NCBI RefSeq assembly: GCF_003597395.2
Contig: NC_133790.1
Location: forward strand, 21,196,150 to 21,260,149
Direction: 5' to 3'
Source: Chelonoidis abingdonii
Lineage: Eukaryota > Chordata > Testudines > Testudinidae
DNA: 64,000 nt
Positions 24,221-36,300 of this stretch are shown piece by piece. A program made the position numbers and the translations under genes. The notes beneath the pieces were generated by a model. That model saw only the letters and a program-made list of their open reading frames with translations. It was not told the DNA's origin and ran no database searches. The stretch's first letter is position 1. The number at the start of each line of letters is the position of its first letter.

Positions 24221-27200
24221 GTTACTTGATATTACTGCAATTAGATCATAGTATAACAGACTGGATGTCAGTATACAGTGTGGTAGTCTAACAAGATAAA
24301 TTTCAGGACCCACTGAATTCTGAAGATCCTCCACATCCCGTGGCAACCATTTGGACCATGGTATATGGCAACCATGGAATTTTGAGCTAGCCTGAGAACC
24401 ATTCTGGGGAGCTTCTGTGTTACTTCTATGAAGAGGAACTGTCAGCTCAAGCAGAGACTCCGGAGCTGTGGGGGATCTTTACATCTAACCTGCATGCATT
24501 TCTAAGGCACTACACCAGCACCAGTTCTATTTTAACTCCATCCCACATACTGAACATGCTGTGTTAGACTTGGATTTGGGTGGGAAGACTAGATTTAATA
24601 TCAACTGTCTCCAACATGACAACACTGCCTCCTCAATCACGATGCTGAACTGAGTACCCTCTGCATGACATCTGGGCTACCATGACACTGCAGCAGCATC
24701 GAACCAGGTTGCAGCTGCAACATCAGATGCCTTATCCATAATCAAATCATGGACTATGTTAACTTCATTAGCCTCTGATCTTCCACTGAACAGCATGAAA
24801 TGGAGAGCAGAGTCTTTATCAGTTGACACCCAGAACTGTTGAGTAGACACTTCAGCTGGGACCAAAGGAATCAGTAATAAAACATCTTGGGCCTCTTCAA
24901 CTCCCAAAGAACAATGTGTTCCTACTCCTACCTACAACTGGAACTGACAGAGTCAAACTGCAGTAACTAGTCCCCCTTGAACCTTTATATCCCCAAACCA
25001 CAGCAGTGGCCCTCAACCCTCTCAGATACAGGTGTCCAGTAAAAGGTCACAGTACTACAAATGGGTTCTCAGGTGTAGACCTCCATGGCAGATTGCATGG
25101 GCCTGCAGGAAGATGCAACATTTTGCAGACTCCTCTTAATCACCTAGATTAAAAAACCTTCCCAGAGTCATCCACTCTCAACTGTTCAACTCTCATGAAT
25201 CTCTCAAACTCCATGGAGTTGACATACAAAACTGCAGGAGCCCTGACTCCTAATTTTCTGGCTATTACCACTAGACCATACCTTCTCTCTTACGTTAGGA
25301 GACGTGGAAGAAACACTGAGTGTGATAGCTTTTTTAAAAGCAATTCTCATGTGAGGGATGTTCGCTAATCCCAGTGAGATTTTCCTTCGGTTTCTTAAGG
25401 CTAATATTGCTGGCTCCACAGTAACATGTGGAATTGAACAGACGGACTGAATTCTGAAAACAAACAGTAGTAACCTAAGCTTGACATTGTAAATGATGCT
25501 TATTGAACCCATGTCCTGATGAAAAGGCTAGGGATTGGTAACATGGTACAAGGAAGACAAAATAGAAGCTTAATTACTTAACAGGAAAGCAAAAAGCTTT
25601 TAGATAAAAGGGAGAGGGCCAATTCTCAGTCAAAAGTTTAGAGGCTTCTCAGAACCTTCCAAGGCCAAACATATGTGTAATGCTGACTTCCTTCCAGCTC
25701 TCTTAGTGACAGAAATAACTTCAACAGAGCGAATTCCATCAACATACCTTTTACCCAAAGCCGGTTCCTCAAATGAAAGCCACACATGTTGCTAAATTGA
25801 AAGGTAAATGAGGAACAGGAAAGGAAACTCCATTTGTGAAAGTGTGACTCTTCCCATGCTTATGCCCCAGAACGGCTGCCAGCTTGTAAGGACATGAGCT
25901 AACCAGGGGGAAATGAGATCCAGGAGAATGAGCCTATAGCCAACAAGCAGCATGGAAAGGGGAAAAGGGTGAGATTGGCCTCTCTGTGGTCCTGGGCTGG
26001 GACATGGCATCTTATATCACTGGTGTTGTTGCTAATTTCTTGTCATTGTTCCAGATTGTGGTCTAAACTACAGAGGTGTAAATTTAGAGTTATTTAATAT
26101 GTATGCCATGCAGCTGAGATTGGAATCTGGCCAGTTAGAGCAGTAAGCTAAAAGCAGTTACAGTCACCACCCAAGAGCCGGCATGTTATCTGAAGGAACT
26201 ATACATGAGGCCCTGGGCTGATAAAACCATGAGACACACATATTGCCCAGAGGGTAAAGCATTCGACACCAGCTGTATCTATGTGACCTCCAGGACCTCA
26301 GCTTTCATTTAAAGAGAAAATTTTCCAGCCCTCAGGGTTCCAAAAACAACCTTCCAAACGTGACCCAAGTGTAACTAATGCAGTGTTGTCTGCCTGAGTC
26401 AGTAGACAACCTGAAACAAATCCACTGGGAGGAGTGAATTCCCCAACCCAGAAATCTCACCAGGGTGCTAACTCTAAAAGCTGATGATGACACTTTCAAA
26501 TGCCAGCATTAATTGCTTCATTTTTGGAAGGAGGCCTATGGGGACAGGAACTGGAACTAGTTGCGGAAGTTAAAAAAGAGGAGAGACAGAAAGATGAAGG
26601 GAAATAGAAGCACAGAAAGGGGAATGGAGACAGAGAGAAGCACAAGCCAGAGATCCTCCTCTTTAGGCCCAGGGCTATTTTCGAATGATACTTAAGGTGC
26701 CAGTAAGGTTCTGAATAAATGATTAAGGATGATAATAACTAAAGGTTTAGTTGCTAATTAGATTCTACCCTTGATCTTTGTGCAGATCTCTCATTGCCAT
26801 CAGTGGGAATTCTGCTGTGGGTCCAGAGGGGAATATAGCCCTAAATTTATAGCCTGCAGCTGAGGTCATCATTAAAGATGGAATTTGGTCTTCTCCACAG
26901 AATGAGTTTGACATCCCTGATATGGCTAAATAGCATGGATTTTGTTCTTTATATACAAATCACACACACACACACAGCGCTGCTTCCTGAGACATATAAA
27001 TTTGTTTTCCTTTGGTTATTTATGGTTGTAGCCACCAGCTGGCCTGTCTCAATGCTGAAATGCTCTGCATATTATTCCATTATCCCATTAGGTTGAATAT
27101 GTCCTTCCTCCCTCAAGAGCTGTTAAGACATCAGTCGTACTGGAAAGATACAGCCCTAGTCACAGGCAAAGAAAGCCCAGCATCCAACAGGCACTGTCAC

Positions 27201-29880
27201 CCCTTCCTCTTCTCCTTGGGGAAGATCCTCTGCCTATAGACAACCAGCTGGGTGATCTTGCATCTCAAGATGCACAGGTGACTTCTCACACCGTGCAATG
27301 TCTTGTGCTCATGCCTTAAGAGGCGATACTCTGGTCATTTGATGCCAAGCTCTCTGACTAAGTAGGTCACATTTATGTTATTTCTCATGTATGTATAAAA
27401 TCTTATTAATAATGCTAGTTGGCTCGAAGCTTCTGGAAGAACATTTCCTGCTGCTTTATCTTTTCAGATGGCCATTTGCTAACACTGCATTATTTCAAGG
27501 TCTTGCCCTATCCCTCCCATCAGGATTGGAAAGTATATTCCAGAACTGCCGCCTCAGTTGCACAGAATCTTGGAAAATGACCCTGACTCAGGACAATGAC
27601 TTTTAAATTGGGGTAATGGTCACCTTTATTTTCCCTGTGAACCCACACTGTCCCCCTGGGTGGTGTGAGAGAGAACATTCCTGGCTGGCTTCCCTGACCC
27701 TGAAGCTGGGCTTGACAGATCCTTCCTTTTTTTGTGGAATTCTCTTTGCCCCTGCACCAAATGACAATGCAGCTGGTGTCAGAAGAGGAGATCATTCAGA
27801 CAAAGCCACTTAAACTCATAAGTGGGTCTGTCCACCTAACCACACTTTCCTATCCTGCCTTCCACATTAGGGAACTGGCAGTTGACCATGTCTCCACCCA
27901 CAAACACATTGATATTAAATTAAACTCTTCCTGGCCCCAGCATAATGAGAACAAGCAGCATCAGCTCAGCTCCAGTCACTGAGTAACATAAATAATCTTC
28001 CTCATGCTCCCATGAAGCCAGCCTGGGCTCGGAGGCGGGGTGGAGGGGAGCCTTCTTCTGACATAATTAGACAGTCATTGAAGGACAAAAACAACCCCTC
28101 TCCACACAAGCCCAGTTCTCCCACCTCACCCCAACACATCACTGGCAGAGCACCAGCTGATGCTCAGAGCCAGAGGGTGGGGGTGGAGAAGCAGACACAT
28201 GCACACACAGCTTCTGCCAGGAGGACCAAGAGGCTGGAATGTTCCAAGAGGACAGAGCTGCTCGTCTCTGCTGCTGGACTCACTCCAGATGGAATTTTTC
28301 ATGGCCCTGACAGGCAGGGGATTGCATGGTTCCTCCAGAGAGTGGGATGTGTTCAGTAAAAGTTAACAAACGTACATCTAACGGGGTGAGCATGGGAAGT
28401 TAATGAATTAGCAGAAACCAGTGGCAAGGGAAAGAGTTTACTATTGGCAGCTCCCAGTGCAGGGATAGTAGTGGAGAGAGAGGCTAATGGATTATCATTT
28501 ACAGATGATCCCGTAGCTGGTTGTGTCTGGGAATCCAGCTCTGGGACAGCCAACATGTTTTGCACTGAATAGCCACTGCCCACAAGCAACAATTCCTAAG
28601 AGAGCAAATCCGCAACGTTGGTGGTGGTGGTGGTGTTAGGGGATGCCAGAATGTGTCTCGCAATGCTGTGCAACTCAGCTCATGGCCAGCCTCACTTCTT
28701 ATACACCATACTATTTTCCCTCTCCATCACTGTTCAGCTCCTTTCATTACTGTACATCCAGATACAGGCCTTGGGAAAAAAATTATAACGATTATAATCC
28801 AGCCATCTATTTGCAGTGTTCATTCACCCCCTTCATGTTTTGACGTAGGCCCACATTTTCTAGTCTTCTATAGAATATTTTTCATAACAAAGGGCTGGTC
28901 AATACTAGAAAATTACATCATGTTGATCATGAGGAACTTTGGCAACTAAAATAAGGTGAAATATGATTTATTTCTCAGTTTAGACAAACTCATACTTAAC
29001 ATCATGTCAGCTGGTCATGGTTAACCCTATTGTCTTAGTCTGTTCTGAGTGTTTAACATGTTATCAGAGTTCCTCAAGACTGCTTTCTAACACAATTGAA
29101 TTTTCCAGTGTAAACAAGCCCCCTATGGTAGTACAGTAATCTCAAAAAACTATACAGAATAGTTTTCTTTGCATGATACTTCAGTTTTGAATTAGAAATG
29201 TTGTGCCCTACTGAGGCTTGAAGCAAAAAAGTCTTATATCATTGAAAGGGGTGAATTCCTGGCTAAGGGTATAAAAAGCACATTTCTACCTCTGATGAAT
29301 CACAAGATATCAGACTTTGAATTAGTGGACCAAGACTGAAAGACCCCTCCTGCACTGCAGCCCTGTGCAATATTTTAGATAAGGGAAAGAAGTAGAGCTG
29401 GGGGTAGAAATTCACTGCTGGGAGAGAAAGAAGGAACCCTTTAATTCATTTTAAAATAGCATCTGTTTGAATCTGGTCAGAGAGTTTTGGAATGTTAGAA
29501 TAAATTCCAGGGGAGATGGACTAGAGGTCAGTGCCTAAGGGAGGAAATCAAAGGTGCCTGTAAATGCTGTGTATCACGTGGCAGTGTAATTCATCACAAC
29601 TGTCAGCACCACGTACGTAAATATAATGTTGCACACAATTTATTGATTGCATCAAACACATTGACTATTTATGTAGTATTCAGCCTTAGGGGTAGGGGAT
29701 ATTTTTTTTTAAATCCAATGATAAATATACCCACATGGCCTTTCTACAGGATCTCTCCATTTGTCAAAGCTGCAGCTCATACATCCTCAGGATGTCAGAG
29801 CCACTCAGTGTTAGGTTTCTGACGCATTAGAAGCCCATGAAATCCTCCTGGCAGAGCAATTCAGGGGAGTGGTCAGTGAT
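24221..29880. other. Intergenic; MIR head at about 25222-25290 (minus)
   Basis: 25222-25290, read on minus, is TATGGTCTAGTGGTAATAGC followed by GGAGTCAGGGCTCCTG, an MIR-type tRNA-like head. A short (CA)n lies at 26961-26976. Nothing else can be supported, and the open frames here have no recognisable domains. Confidence 0.45.
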
Positions 29881-29884
29881 GGAT

Positions 29885-30490
29885 GTACAAGTTCTTTAAA
29901 GGTGGGATTTTCAGAAGTGCTCACTGTTGGCCTAACTCTGCTCCCATTGAAATCAACACGTTTTACTATGGACGTCAGTGGGACTCGAGTTAGGCCAAGG
30001 ATGAGCCCTTTTGATAACTCTACACTAAGCCCCTTCATTGGCTCCCTTTCTTATAGTGCATCAAAAACACAAACTTGTTGTCCAGACTTTCAATGCCATC
30101 CACAGTTTAGCCCTGCCCTATCTTCCCATCCCACCACAGGGCTAACTCTTGCCTTTGCTCTGCCAGCTTCAAATCACTTCTTTGGTTGCTTCACCCACAA
30201 TTCCCTTTATATTTGCTCCCACGTTCCCAGTCCAAATCCACAAAGCGTCCACCTTATCTCCCCCAAAGTCCCTCCTCAGAGCTTACACCTTCTGTAATGC
30301 ATACAAGGAATTACTGCTCCTGACTGGGTATGAACTGTACACAGCTAGTCTGGGCTAAAACATCCCAGCACTTGTTACTCATACTCCTGCATCCCTCCTG
30401 CTGCTTGTCTATCTCAGCGACCATGTCTTGTCTCTGTACTGTAAGCTCTTTTACTGTGTGTTTATGCCACACCTGGCACTATGGAAACCG
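29885..30490 (+). mobile_element. Ancient LINE (L2-like) 3' remnant
   Basis: CCTTCATTGGCTCCCTTTCT reads LHWLPFL in one frame, like the LHWLP block near the C-terminus of L2-type reverse transcriptases. It is followed by TTCAATGCCATCCACAGTTT and a tail with CTGTAAGCTCTTTTACTGTG. The frame is broken throughout. The family is tentative. Confidence 0.45.
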
Positions 30491-32187
30491 AGACTGTTGA
30501 GGCCTTGAGGTACTACCACTATATACGTGGTTCATACATTTCCTTCCCTTCTTACACACACAGCTTGGATTAACCAGTAAAGACTCCCTCCCTTTATTAG
30601 TTCAGCAACAATCGGCCATGTGAAAGAACCCAGGGCATTTTTCTCAGACCCATTTACAGGACTGGAATCTGGCATTTTCTATTTATGTATCAGACTGTCC
30701 TGCAGTGACACCTTATTGTCCAGTCCATGACAAAAGATGGGGAAAGGCCCTGAAAACCATCCAGTGTCAGACCTATTAAGGTGATTTAACCTATTTAATA
30801 ATCAGCCCTTTGGGTCTGTTGAGCCTCCAGGTAAAAATAGCACAACCTGTGCATGTTGTGACATGTTAGCAGCTATACTGAGGTGAAGAAAATGGCACCT
30901 TTATGAGCTGCAGGATAAGTGAGCAGAGTCACAGCAGGTGTCAGGAAGCTGTAGAGAAGGCCCTTTTGATCTCAGACCTACTTAGACTGCAGAGGCCCAG
31001 CCTAAGTGAGAGAGATTTGAATGTGTTATAGGAGGGATTGGAAACTTCTCACTGATCATGCCCCAGAGTCCAGCCTTGCCAGAGAAAGATCTGGAAAAAC
31101 TGCCCATGACTGAGACCAGAATGAAGGGGGAAGCTCTCGTTGAGGTAGCTGCATGTTTACCTTGCCACCTTCCTCTTTGGGAGAAAGGATGCACTGGCCT
31201 TCCAAAGGCAAAGAGGGAGAACGGCTCACCCCTTAGGATATTGTAAGTGCCATCGGGAGAGGCTGACCAGTTAAATTAGAGGGAACATTTTCTAAATTTT
31301 CAGTTAAACTCAGACAAGTGAGGCCACAATGACTGGCTAGGAATCTCAAAGGGCCCGATGTTCAGAGCAAAGTGGAGGCATTAGGTTTTCAAAAGTGCCT
31401 ATGTCAATGGGATTTGTGTTCCTAAATCACGTAGGGATTTTTGAAAATCCCCCGCAGGAAAAGCCAGGGCAGGTTCAGACAGCTCTTTTCCGCTGTTCCT
31501 AACAGTGCACATCAAATGGGCACATCAAAGCAGTGGCAGACTCACTGCTGCTGATGGAAGGATGATTGGTAAGTATCCAAATGAGAGCATCCTCCAGCAA
31601 GTTAAGAGTCTCTTTCATGGCTCTGTTTACATAAGGAAAAGATTCCTGAAGATAACTTAAAATAAGAGTCAGGACCAGGGGAACGCAGCTTTGTGCAGAC
31701 CAGTAGTTCTCCTCTTTCCGGACTCAGAGAGAAGCAGGCTGAGCCCAGGAGGGTCTGCGGTGGAGGGTTCCTGGTGGCAGGCGTTGGTCAGAGGGAATGT
31801 TCCACTAACACCACTTCTGACCTTTTGTGAAATCCTACAAGACATTTCTATCTGAAGGAGCCCTGCCAAAAGGACATGGAATTTGCCCTCGCTGAACAGA
31901 CGCATAGTTCTTTAGTCTGGCAATCTGACTCCGGCACCACATAGTGTACTGGAGGCTTCAGAGAAAGGAGCTAACGGTGGTTTTAAACTGTTCAGAAATA
32001 AGGCATTAAACAGAGGAACAGAGTAACCTGCACAGGAGTGATGAGCTGATCTCCCCCTGTCTCAGGTCCCCCCAAAGACCAACTTTTTGACCATGATTCA
32101 TGTTCCTCTGAAAAAAAAAAGCCTTGGGGGTTTTAAATACACAAACTCTACTTGGGCTGGATTTTGTGCATTAGTGTCTGTGTCTTA
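30491..32187. other. Intergenic, nothing recognised
   Basis: A weak ancient repeat (GGTTTTCAAAAGTGCC...TTTTTGAAAATCCCC, about 31385-31453) is the only structure that I can see. Confidence 0.45.
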
Positions 32188-33383
32188 GGGTACGTCTACA
32201 CTGCACGATTATTTCGAATTAGCTTAAACCGATATTACAAAACAGATCTAATAAAATCAGTTTAGCGCGTCCACAGTGGGATCACGAAATCGATTGTTTG
32301 CGTCCATGGTCCAAAGCTACCATCGATTTCAGGAGCGGTGCACTGTGGGTAGCTGTTCCTCAGCTATCCCATAAGTTCCGCACTTCCGGGTTGAGAGCAC
32401 AGTGCCTGATGGGGCAGAAAACATTGCCCCGGGTGGTGCTGGGTACAGTCTCACCCCTCCCTTTGTGAAGGCAGCAGACAACCCTTTGGCGCCTTTTTCC
32501 GGAGTGCATTGAGACGCCATAGCACAGCAATCATAGACCCTGAGATCACAAACGGTATCCTGACCGTTGTCAACACCTCGCGTACTCTCTGCCAGCAGCA
32601 TTCAGTACACAGAGGGTGACATTTACAGTACTCAAGGAATTATTTATTTTACTTCTCTTTCACGTGCTGGGGGGGGGAAGAGACTGACGAGCTGTTCCGT
32701 GAACCACGCAAGACACCGTGTATTAAGCTACAGACATTGGGCGCTCAGCCAAGAATGCAAATAGTTTTCAGAGGACTGCTGTGGAGACTGGTAGCTGTAG
32801 TCCTCATTACCCCTCCCTTCCTCCATGAGCATCCGTTTGAGTCTCTGGCTTCCGTTACGGTTGTCACGCACCGCTGTGTATCCTGGAGTTTATTTTTCAA
32901 ACGCTTTGGCATTTCCTGTTCTTTAACGGAGCTCTGATAAAACAGATTTGTCTCACCATACAGCGATCAGATCTAGTATCTCCCGTAAGGTTCAATGCAG
33001 GAGCTACTTTTGCATTTGAACTGCATCGCCACCCGTGCTGATCAGAGCTGGACACATGAAAGCAGGAAATGTCATTCTAAAGGTCTCGGGGCTTTTCCTG
33101 TTTACTGGCACTCCGCATCCGAGTTCGGATTGCGGACCAGAGTGGTCAGTGGTGCCTGTGGGATACTCTAGGAGGCCAATAATGTCGATTTCCGTCCACA
33201 CGAACCCTAATCCGAGTTATCACTTTCGAATTTAGCGCTACTCCTCTCGTCTGGGAGGAGTTCCGAAATCGATTTAAGGAGCCGTTTAACTCGATATTAA
33301 TGACAATGTCGTGTGAACGGGTACAGCGTTAAATCGGTATATCGGCCATTAAACTGATTTAAAGTCGCAGTGTAGACCTGGCC
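32188..33383. mobile_element. Non-autonomous Harbinger element with TTA duplication
   Basis: The left end GGGTACGTCTACACTGC and the inverted right end GGCCAGGTCTACACTGC pair closely. TTA stands at 32185-32187 and 33384-33386, the standard PIF/Harbinger target site. Sub-terminal ATCGATTT and AGCGCTACTCCTC text is shared with the 14221-18392 element. The 1.2-kb interior has no Myb or nuclease coding left. Confidence 0.88.
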
Positions 33384-36300
33384 TTAGTCTATACAAGTAT
33401 GATCTGGGGCATGTTTGTGTGTGGCCTATGGATTCTTCACAAGTTAAACCCAACTGGGTGTGTAAGAAGGAAAATGAATTAAACATTTATATTGTGGTAG
33501 CACCTAGAAGCCTCATGGGAGTAAGTCTCATTCTTGTCTCATGTTCCTGATCATTCATGTTCAGGGTCAAATTTTCAAACAAGGTTCCATTGATGCTGTC
33601 GTGTGCTGACAGGACAGGCACAGCTGTGGTTTGAGCAGCTGGAATGGAAGGCAGAGATGACAACTGGCAAAAAATCCTGAAGGAGCAAGTGAGAATGATG
33701 CTGTGGAGAGGAGAGGATATGGCGGTGGGCATGTGAAAAAGGAACTTGTAAGCAGCAACTGATGAGCTATAAAAAGTGTCAGAGGAGAAGATCTTCAGGG
33801 TGGAATGCAAGAAAGATGGGGGGCAGAGGGGAAGGTGACAAGGAAGTGGAATGGACAGGAGAGCAGACCTGTGAATACAGAGAATGTGGGTGGGATGTTG
33901 GGGACTATCAGACCTTGTACATTAAAGAGTTAACAGGAACACAACTATCTTTGCTGTGCTTAAAGCACAAGAGTGAGAATCAGGTGCTCTGGGTTCTATG
34001 TCTATTTCTGCCACAACGGGGGGTAGTTCTCCTGGGAGCATCAGCAAGGCTTAGTTGCTATCTGTGAAACACACTGAGGTCTTTGGACGGAAGGCGCCAT
34101 TCTAGTATAAAGCAAACAGTGGTGACCAAGTCAAACCTTGACATTTGACCTTAGCTGGTATGAATTAGGAAGCTCAAAGCACCAAGAGGAGCACCAAACA
34201 AGTAGAAACGTACCCAGACCAGCCTGACTCAAAGATGACATCTTCCATGTCTGTGCTCCCTGTTCTCATTCTCTCTGCTTTCCATTCAGGTCCATCTGTG
34301 ACCCCATTTCTCTCCATTCAGATCTTCTCTCTCCACTGGGAGTAGACTGGAACAGCATGGGAGGGGAAGTTGCAGGCCCCTTGATCCAGCCCTATATATG
34401 CATGCTCACTCACTGCAAACATGCTGCTGAATCTGCAGGTAAAACCATGCATCTTCTCACCCTGCTCCCACTATGATCCTTAAGAAAAGCACCTGTGGAG
34501 TTAGCTCACATGTCCAGGTGTGCAGGCTCCAGCAGCACCCAGCTAGCTCAAGCTTCTCTCCTCTGCTCAGCCCAGCCTTGGGCAACTTCTACAGACACCC
34601 TCATCTCCCATAGCATGAAGCTTTCTGGGAAGCGGGAGAACGGGGAGAGGACAAAAGGCGGCAAAACACAATGTAAACGGGAAAGAAGAAGAAGAAAAGA
34701 AAGAAAAACAGAAAAAATGAGAGGAAAAGGACAGAAAAAAAGAGTGACAGCAGCCACTGTCAGGATCTGTTATAAGGGGACAACACACACCTGTCCCCTA
34801 ATTTATGCCAAAATTTAGTTCTCTATCCTCCTCTCTCCTTTATGCAGATCTGCCCAGCTCTCTACTTTCCCTGCCATCCCCTCTCTGCCTTCACATTCAA
34901 TTACCTTCAGGAACATTTGCTACAGGAAGATGCTCAGAATGTATCAAATTAACGCATTATGAAAATACAGTCAGGAAATGTCCATCTGATCCTTATTCAG
35001 TTAACAGGAGATGATACAGTGTGGATGCCAAGCTACAGGCAGGGGACACTGTTCTACCTAGACATACGCTTTCTGGGCCACAGTGTCATCTCGTCTTCCA
35101 AATGCTGCTGCTGCCAATCTCCATCACCTCTTTCTGCTTTCACCCTTGTTTATACCCTCAGAGAGGGGATAGGAGGGAGATAAGATAAAGTGAAAGTACC
35201 CCTCCCTATTACTCTTAAAGAACATGCTTGTTCTTGGCTACTTGAAGTCTGCATTTGGTGGCCACATGACAAGGCCAGCATAGAACAATGACATTTTTTC
35301 TCTCCAGGATAGCTACACATGGCATGTGGCTCCTATTACATCACTTTCCTTTCCCAGATGTTTTCATAGTGACCCCTTCCTTTGCTGACACTTTTCTACT
35401 ATCTGAGACCTTACTGGGATCCCAAGGAGAAAGGTCGGAAGTCACTATTATTAGGAGGGTGGATTAGTTACTGTGAATTAAGGGATAGATTTTCAAAACT
35501 GACTAATGATTTTGAGTGCCCAACTTGAGACATCTCAAAAGGGCCTGATTTCCTGAGGGTGTGTGGCTCTCACATCCTGAAAATCAGACCTCTTTCAGGT
35601 GTCCATTTGGGCCCTCAAAAATCCAGAAACCTTAAACGAGTAGTCACTTTTGAAAATGTAGGCTTTAGCCCTTATTTCTGTTCATGAACAGATCCTAAGC
35701 TCCAAGAACACAGTAGTTATTTGTAAATATTCCCCTGATCATTTGGAGGAACAATTTTCAGCTCACTAACTCCATTTGTTAATCTTTATTCATGTACTAT
35801 TATTTCTGTTCCTTGATTAGATGACAAACTCTTTAAACTTGAGAACAACAAATTACTGCACTTTCTGCAATTAAGTTTTTGAAGAACAGCTTGTGCTAAA
35901 ACTCAAGAAATGTTGAGGATCTGTGAACATTTTCACCAGTCCCCACTGCTTTTCCCAGACATGTGCAAATAATGAACACTGATTCTAATTTAACTGTCTA
36001 AAACTGTGCCCATGTTGTGGCTGAAAGCACACTAGCATTAACAGTTTTTAACAGGGAACTAACACTGTTTTCCTAACTGTTGTGCATTAAGTTATCATCC
36101 TGAGATCCATGCTGCAGTCTAACCCCACTGCCACACAGGTAGGATATAGCACAGTTTAGCAATAGAGTCTCTGGGGGAAAACCACCACAGCTGTCCATGC
36201 TGCACCAGGGAAGCTGAGCTGGAATGTGCTCACAGCAGCTGTGAGCAAACAGAATTGTTCAATGTGTCAACTGTGGTGTGGACAGGCCCTAATAGAGATG

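Noticed and set aside
34495..34818. 107-codon Lys/Arg-rich open frame on plus
   Set aside because: It is produced by a purine-rich simple stretch (GAAGAAGAAGAAAAG), not a gene.
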